9,105 nt of DNA from Pseudomonadota bacterium (GTDB taxonomy: Bacteria > Pseudomonadota > Alphaproteobacteria > Rhizobiales > Xanthobacteraceae): NCBI GenBank assembly GCA_023431725.1, contig JAEYVN010000374.1:1-9105 (forward strand), in the 5' to 3' direction. Position numbers and translations under genes: made by a program. Below, piece after piece: positions 5,649-9,105 of the stretch; position 1 is the first letter of the stretch; each line of letters opens with the position of its first letter. Below the pieces are notes generated by a model. The model saw only the letters and a program-made list of their open reading frames with translations, did no database searches and was not told the origin of the DNA.

Positions 5649-7219
5649 AGCTCTACATTCCCAAAGATTCGACTGCACTCACAGGTTTGCCAACCCATAC
5701 CGATCCGGCAGCTCAGTTCGACCTGCGCTGGATGCTCAATGCGGTATTGCACCGTCGCTGGCTCGTCATCGTCATCCCGCTGGTGTTCATGGCGCTGGCG
5801 GCTGTCTATGTCGTGCTTCGTCCTCCCAGCTACACGGCGTCATCTCAGATCCAGTTGACCAATCTGCGCCTGACTTTCATGCGCGAGGATGCGTTTTTCG
5901 CGGAAACGCAGCCCGATCCGAGCTTTCTCGAAACGCAATTGCAAGTGATCAGGTCCGATCGGGTCGCGCTGAGCGTCCTCAATAGTCTGAAAAGGATTGC
6001 TCCCGACGCATCGATACAGGAGCGAACGGAAGCGCTTGACAGATTGCGCCGCGGGTTCAGTGCCGAGCGTGTCGGATTGAGCAACGTCGTGCAGATTTCA
6101 TTCACGAGCGAGGATCGTGAAACTGCTGCCCGCGTCGCGAATGAATTCGTGCGCGCGTATATCGCCGAGCAAAATGCGGCGCGTCTCGAATCGGCCCAGG
6201 CTGGCAGCAGCTGGCTCCGTGACAGGCTGCGGGAAGTCGGTCCGAAGGCGCGGATTGTCGCAGAAGCGTTGCCGCCTCTGCACAAGAGCAATTTGCGTGG
6301 GCTCTTCATTATTGCGGCAGCCGGCGTGATTGGTGGATTGCTCGCTATTGCCTTCGCCGTAGGCTGGAGGTTCCTCGACCGTCGTGTGTTGACGCCCGAA
6401 GACGCTTTTGCGGCTGCAAGCGGGGCACAATTCCTCGGTGCAGTGCCGAAGTTCGCTCCGTTGAAAAAGGGCGCCGAAAGGCCGATTGAGGAGATGCGGG
6501 CAAACGAGTTCGCCATCCGGTCGCCGCGATTGACATACGCCGTCGACCATCCGTTATCGGAAGCATGGCAAACGCTGCGAAATGTATCGACGGCTTGCCA
6601 TGACTGCTTCGAGGGCAAGGGGCTGCGATATCTGGGTGTCACCTCGACATTCGCCGGTGAGGGCCGCTCCACGATTGCCGTGAATTTGGCTCTTGCTCTG
6701 GCCGCTTCAGGCAAGCGCGTTCTGCTCGTCGATGCTGATATCTTCAATCCGACATTGTCGCGCCTATTTCTGCCGGAGCCCCGTGCCGGTCTCATGGAAT
6801 TGCTGAAGGGTGAGGCGGATTCAATCGCGAGCTGCGTGGTGACTGAGCCTCGGACTGAACTGAAATTCCTGGCGGCCGGCAAAATCAAGGAGCGTGATTT
6901 CCGCAACGTCTGGACCGGCGATATCGACGAGTTTTTTCGGGAATGCGAGGCTGAGTTCGATCACGTCATCTTCGATCTTCCAACCTTGAACATGCTCGGC
7001 GATCTACGGGCCGCTTCCCGCCATATCGAAGGATTTTTGCTGGTTATCGGTTGGAGACAGGTGTCTGCCGACAGCATCAAGATTGGAATGAATGCGGCCG
7101 GCGCCGTTCCCGAGCGATTGCTGGGAACCGTACTCAACAATGTCGATCCTTCGGAAAGGCGCTGGTCGTTTTCACCACAGACTGCATTTTTGCGCCGTCA
7201 GCGGAGGCCGACAAAGTAG
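5645..7219 (+). CDS. ExoP/Wzc-like polysaccharide co-polymerase with degenerate kinase domain
   Basis: This 524-residue inner-membrane protein should set chain length and link synthesis to the ExoF-like exporter. It starts at GTG. The cytoplasmic N-terminus (1-37) is followed by membrane segment 1 (about 38-58), a Wzz-type periplasmic part (about 59-218), membrane segment 2 (about 219-241), then the family's post-membrane stretch LTPEDAF and LGAVPKF (249-270). The BY-kinase-like ATPase domain covers about 300-505, with Walker A' LLVDADIFNPTLSR (360-373) and Walker B VIFDLP (441-446). Three oddities: Walker A reads AGEGRST (337-343), with Arg341 in place of the phosphate-binding lysine; no tyrosine occurs after residue 329, so there is no C-terminal tyrosine cluster; and the periplasmic part of roughly 160 residues lacks the long coiled coil of ExoP/Wzc (family usually above 700 residues). 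It is therefore probably a structural co-polymerase, not an active kinase. Confidence 0.9.
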   Translation: MKLYIPKDSTALTGLPTHTDPAAQFDLRWMLNAVLHRRWLVIVIPLVFMALAAVYVVLRPPSYTASSQIQLTNLRLTFMREDAFFAETQPDPSFLETQLQVIRSDRVALSVLNSLKRIAPDASIQERTEALDRLRRGFSAERVGLSNVVQISFTSEDRETAARVANEFVRAYIAEQNAARLESAQAGSSWLRDRLREVGPKARIVAEALPPLHKSNLRGLFIIAAAGVIGGLLAIAFAVGWRFLDRRVLTPEDAFAAASGAQFLGAVPKFAPLKKGAERPIEEMRANEFAIRSPRLTYAVDHPLSEAWQTLRNVSTACHDCFEGKGLRYLGVTSTFAGEGRSTIAVNLALALAASGKRVLLVDADIFNPTLSRLFLPEPRAGLMELLKGEADSIASCVVTEPRTELKFLAAGKIKERDFRNVWTGDIDEFFRECEAEFDHVIFDLPTLNMLGDLRAASRHIEGFLLVIGWRQVSADSIKIGMNAAGAVPERLLGTVLNNVDPSERRWSFSPQTAFLRRQRRPTK

Positions 7220-7240
7220 CTGGCAGCATGAGCGCGCATG

Positions 7241-7256
7241 AGCAGATCGGTCTGCT
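7241..7256 (+). repeat. Perfect 6-bp hairpin with TCGG loop downstream of the co-polymerase gene
   Basis: Arms AGCAGA and TCTGCT pair exactly, 21 nt after the co-polymerase stop codon. No T-run follows directly (GCCTGGAG comes next), so it may stabilise an mRNA 3' end more plausibly than terminate transcription. The role is inferred. Confidence 0.3.
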
Positions 7257-7314
7257 GCCTGGAGTTTAGATTCGATTGCGGAACGCATTTCTTTTTTGGA
7301 ATCGTTTTTTGAAA

Positions 7315-7333
7315 GTCGCGAAGAAAACGCGAC
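7315..7333 (+). repeat. GC-rich hairpin just upstream of the PKS start
   Basis: GTCGCG (7315-7320) pairs with CGCGAC (7328-7333) across the A-rich loop AAGAAAA. It is preceded, not followed, by a T-run, so it is not a terminator for rightward transcription. Its place just before the ribosome site (7341-7347) would suit an operator or a translational control element. Confidence 0.3.
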
Positions 7334-7355
7334 ATGATTTGAGTGAGCGGGCGTT

Positions 7356-9105
7356 ATGAGTGACGATTCGAGTGCCAACGACATTGCGATTGTCGGCCTA
7401 GCCCTTCGCGTGCCAGGCGCCAGGAATGCGCGGCAGTTCTGGAATAATCTCCGAGAAGGCATCGAGTCGATCGAAGAGCGGACGCCAGCGCAGTTGCTGG
7501 CTGCGGGAGAATCTCCGGACCGGATTCGCCGTAAAAATTACGTCCCCTATACTGCCGAATTGCCGGGCATGGCGGACTTTGATGCGGAGTTCTTTGGCTT
7601 CAGTCCCAAGGATGCCGCGGTCATGGATCCGCAGCACCGCCATTTTCTCGAGTGCGTTTGGGAGGCGCTCGAAGATTCAGCGCGCATGCCTGACACGATT
7701 GCGGGACGCGTTGGCGTTTTTGCGGGCTGCGGCATGGGCAGCTATTTCTATTTCAACGTCTGCAGCCACCGCCAGTTGGTCGAGCAAACGGGAATGTTCA
7801 TGTTGCGACACACTGGTAACGACAAGGACTTCTTGTCGACACGTGTGTCCCACCTCTTCGACCTGCGCGGTCCGAGCGTCAATATCCAGACAGCCTGTTC
7901 GACCTCGCTCGTCGCCGTGCATTACGCCTGCCAGAGCCTGCTCAGCAACGAGTGTGACATGGCGGTTGCTGGCGGAGTTACGATCGAACAGCCGCATGGT
8001 CGCGGCTATCTGTTCCAGGAAGGGGAAATCCTTTCTCCTGACGGACATTGCCGCGCCTTCGATCACCGCTCGGCCGGTACGGTGTTCGGCAGCGGCGCAG
8101 GTGTCGTCATTTTGCGGCGGCTGTCCGACGCCATTGCGGACGGCGATCCGATCAGGGCCGTCATCAAGGCGACCGCGATCAACAATGATGGCTCGGACAA
8201 GGCGAGCTATCTGGCGCCGAGTGTCACCGGTCAGTCCGAAGCCATCGTCGAAGCCCATGCGCTTGCAGGCGTGACCGCCGACACGATTCAGTATGTCGAA
8301 TGCCACGGGACCGGCACCAGTATCGGCGATCCGATCGAGATCGCGGCTCTGACCGAGGCCTTTCGGGTTGGCACGGACAAAACCGGGTTCTGCAGGGTAG
8401 GCTCCGTCAAGACCAATATTGGCCACCTCGATACTGCGGCCGGTGTCGTCAGCCTGATCAAAGCCGCGTTGGCCATCGAGCACGCTGAGATTCCGCCGAG
8501 CCTTGGATATGAATCGCCGAACCCGGCGATCGATTTCGTTTCGAGCCCCTTTGTGGTCGCCGATGCTTTGACACCCTGGCCGCGCACTGGCGGGCCGCGG
8601 CGGGCCGGCGTCAATTCGCTGGGTGTTGGCGGCACCAATGCGCACGCCATCATCGAAGAAGCGCCGGCGCCTGCTGCGCGTACCCCGCAGGCGGGAAACG
8701 GCCCTCATCTTCTTGTGCTCAGTGGCAGAAATCGCCAGGCGCTGGACGATGGCGCCCAGCGGCTTGCCGCGCATATCGAGACTTCGTCTGATTCTCTCGA
8801 AGACATTGCTTTTACACTATTGAAAGGTCGAAAGCAGTTTGCGCAACGGCGCATCCTCGCGGTTTCCGATCGCACGGATGCGATCAGTGCCCTGAGCCAG
8901 ATCGATGCGCCGCGCGGCTTCACGCATACACCGATCGAAAACGTATCGGGGGCGACCCTGATGTTCCCGGGGGGAGGTGCCCAATACCCCGGCATGGGAC
9001 GCGCGCTTTATGCGCGCGAACCGTTGTTTGCCAGGTCGGTCGATGAGGGCTTGTCGTACCTGCCCGAGACGTTACGGACGCATGTGCGCGAACTTTGGTT
9101 TGGCG
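7356..9105 (+). CDS. Type I polyketide synthase, N-terminal part: KS then start of AT (runs off the right edge)
   Basis: From the ATG at 7356 the frame stays open for 583 codons to the window end. An in-frame TGA at 7344-7346 makes this the first possible start; GAGTGAG (7341-7347) is a modest ribosome site. After only about 8 residues the ketosynthase begins (DIAIVGLALRVPGA, 9-22) and runs to about 435. The catalytic triad is intact: Cys181 in QTACSTS, His317 in ECHGTGT, His357 in KTNIGHLD; GVGGTNAH (423-430) closes the domain. A linker follows (LLVLSGRNRQAL, 452-463), then the acyltransferase start, FPGGGAQYPGMG (537-548); the AT active-site GHS lies outside. QTACSTS in place of the common DTACSSS, with NNDGSDKASYLAPS (277-290), resembles KS domains of PpsE-like and hybrid NRPS-PKS proteins. 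It would extend an acyl chain by decarboxylative condensation; with no carrier domain before the KS, the starter must come from another protein. Confidence 0.93.
   Translation, partial: MSDDSSANDIAIVGLALRVPGARNARQFWNNLREGIESIEERTPAQLLAAGESPDRIRRKNYVPYTAELPGMADFDAEFFGFSPKDAAVMDPQHRHFLECVWEALEDSARMPDTIAGRVGVFAGCGMGSYFYFNVCSHRQLVEQTGMFMLRHTGNDKDFLSTRVSHLFDLRGPSVNIQTACSTSLVAVHYACQSLLSNECDMAVAGGVTIEQPHGRGYLFQEGEILSPDGHCRAFDHRSAGTVFGSGAGVVILRRLSDAIADGDPIRAVIKATAINNDGSDKASYLAPSVTGQSEAIVEAHALAGVTADTIQYVECHGTGTSIGDPIEIAALTEAFRVGTDKTGFCRVGSVKTNIGHLDTAAGVVSLIKAALAIEHAEIPPSLGYESPNPAIDFVSSPFVVADALTPWPRTGGPRRAGVNSLGVGGTNAHAIIEEAPAPAARTPQAGNGPHLLVLSGRNRQALDDGAQRLAAHIETSSDSLEDIAFTLLKGRKQFAQRRILAVSDRTDAISALSQIDAPRGFTHTPIENVSGATLMFPGGGAQYPGMGRALYAREPLFARSVDEGLSYLPETLRTHVRELWFG

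Larger units (their letters stand above)
7220..7355 (+). other. 136-nt gap between co-polymerase and PKS with two hairpins and T-runs
   Basis: AGCAGA (7241-7246) and TCTGCT (7251-7256) form a perfect 6-bp hairpin with a TCGG loop. GTCGCG (7315-7320) and CGCGAC (7328-7333) form another, 22 nt before the PKS ATG. Between them are T-rich runs (7288-7297 and 7305-7310). The only stem directly before a T-run is TGCG-GAA-CGCA (7278-7288), which is too short for a convincing terminator. There is also an 8-bp direct repeat GCATGAGC (7226-7233, 7236-7243). Whether the PKS is co-transcribed with the export genes is therefore open; no clear promoter is visible. Confidence 0.4.

Noticed and set aside
5845..6906. 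353-codon open frame on the minus strand inside the co-polymerase gene
   Set aside because: It is antisense to the Wzz and Walker motifs; the product is rich in Arg and Ser, as expected of a shadow frame.
7228..7269. 13-residue ORF (MSAHEQIGLLPGV) after the co-polymerase gene
   Set aside because: No clear ribosome site, no known family, and its start lies in an 8-bp direct repeat; too short to support as a gene.
7677..8774. 365-codon minus-strand frame and a 282-codon plus-strand frame (7426-8274) in the PKS region
   Set aside because: Both overlap an intact ketosynthase with all catalytic residues in another frame; neither product resembles a protein family.
1..9105. Insertion sequence, transposase or integrase signs
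   Set aside because: No transposase-like protein, no terminal inverted repeats with target duplication, and no attachment-site pattern was found.

Overview
This window looks like the chromosome of an alphaproteobacterium, probably Hyphomicrobiales (Bradyrhizobium/Rhodopseudomonas-like). The basis is the high-GC coding sequence, the ExoF/ExoP-style export proteins and the general protein style. That assignment is inference, because the window has no rRNA or housekeeping marker. It holds a surface-polysaccharide locus that runs directly into a large modular polyketide synthase (PKS).

Layout: (1) positions 1-259, minus strand: N-terminal part of a GT4-type glycosyltransferase that leaves the window on the left. 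(2) 260-682: divergent intergenic region with a consensus TATAAT box, an inverted repeat, and what may be the tail of a decayed gene (421-501). (3) 683-2038 and 2041-3027, plus strand: a Wzx-like polysaccharide flippase and a GT2 glycosyltransferase, 2 nt apart and surely co-transcribed. (4) 3044-3823, minus strand: a WecG/TagA/CpsF glycosyltransferase, convergent with the GT2 gene. (5) 3824-4330: a 507-nt divergent intergenic region with several inverted repeats. (6) 4331-5596 and 5645-7219, plus strand: an ExoF-like outer-membrane export protein and an ExoP/Wzc-like polysaccharide co-polymerase. (7) 7356-9105, plus strand: the start of a type I PKS (complete ketosynthase, beginning of acyltransferase) that leaves the window on the right.

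How they would work together: the glycosyltransferases build a lipid-linked repeat unit on the cytoplasmic face, the flippase moves it to the periplasm, and the co-polymerase with the ExoF-like protein control chain length and export (Wzx/Wzy-dependent type). No Wzy polymerase or initiating phosphoglycosyltransferase is visible, so those must lie outside the window or elsewhere.

The two most notable points are these. First, the co-polymerase is unusual: its periplasmic part is very short, the Walker A lysine is replaced by arginine, and it has no tyrosine tail, so it is unlikely to be an active tyrosine kinase. Second, a PKS follows the export genes on the same strand, which suggests that a polyketide or fatty-acyl product is attached to, or co-made with, the exported glycan. 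The RkpA protein of rhizobial capsule loci is a known parallel.
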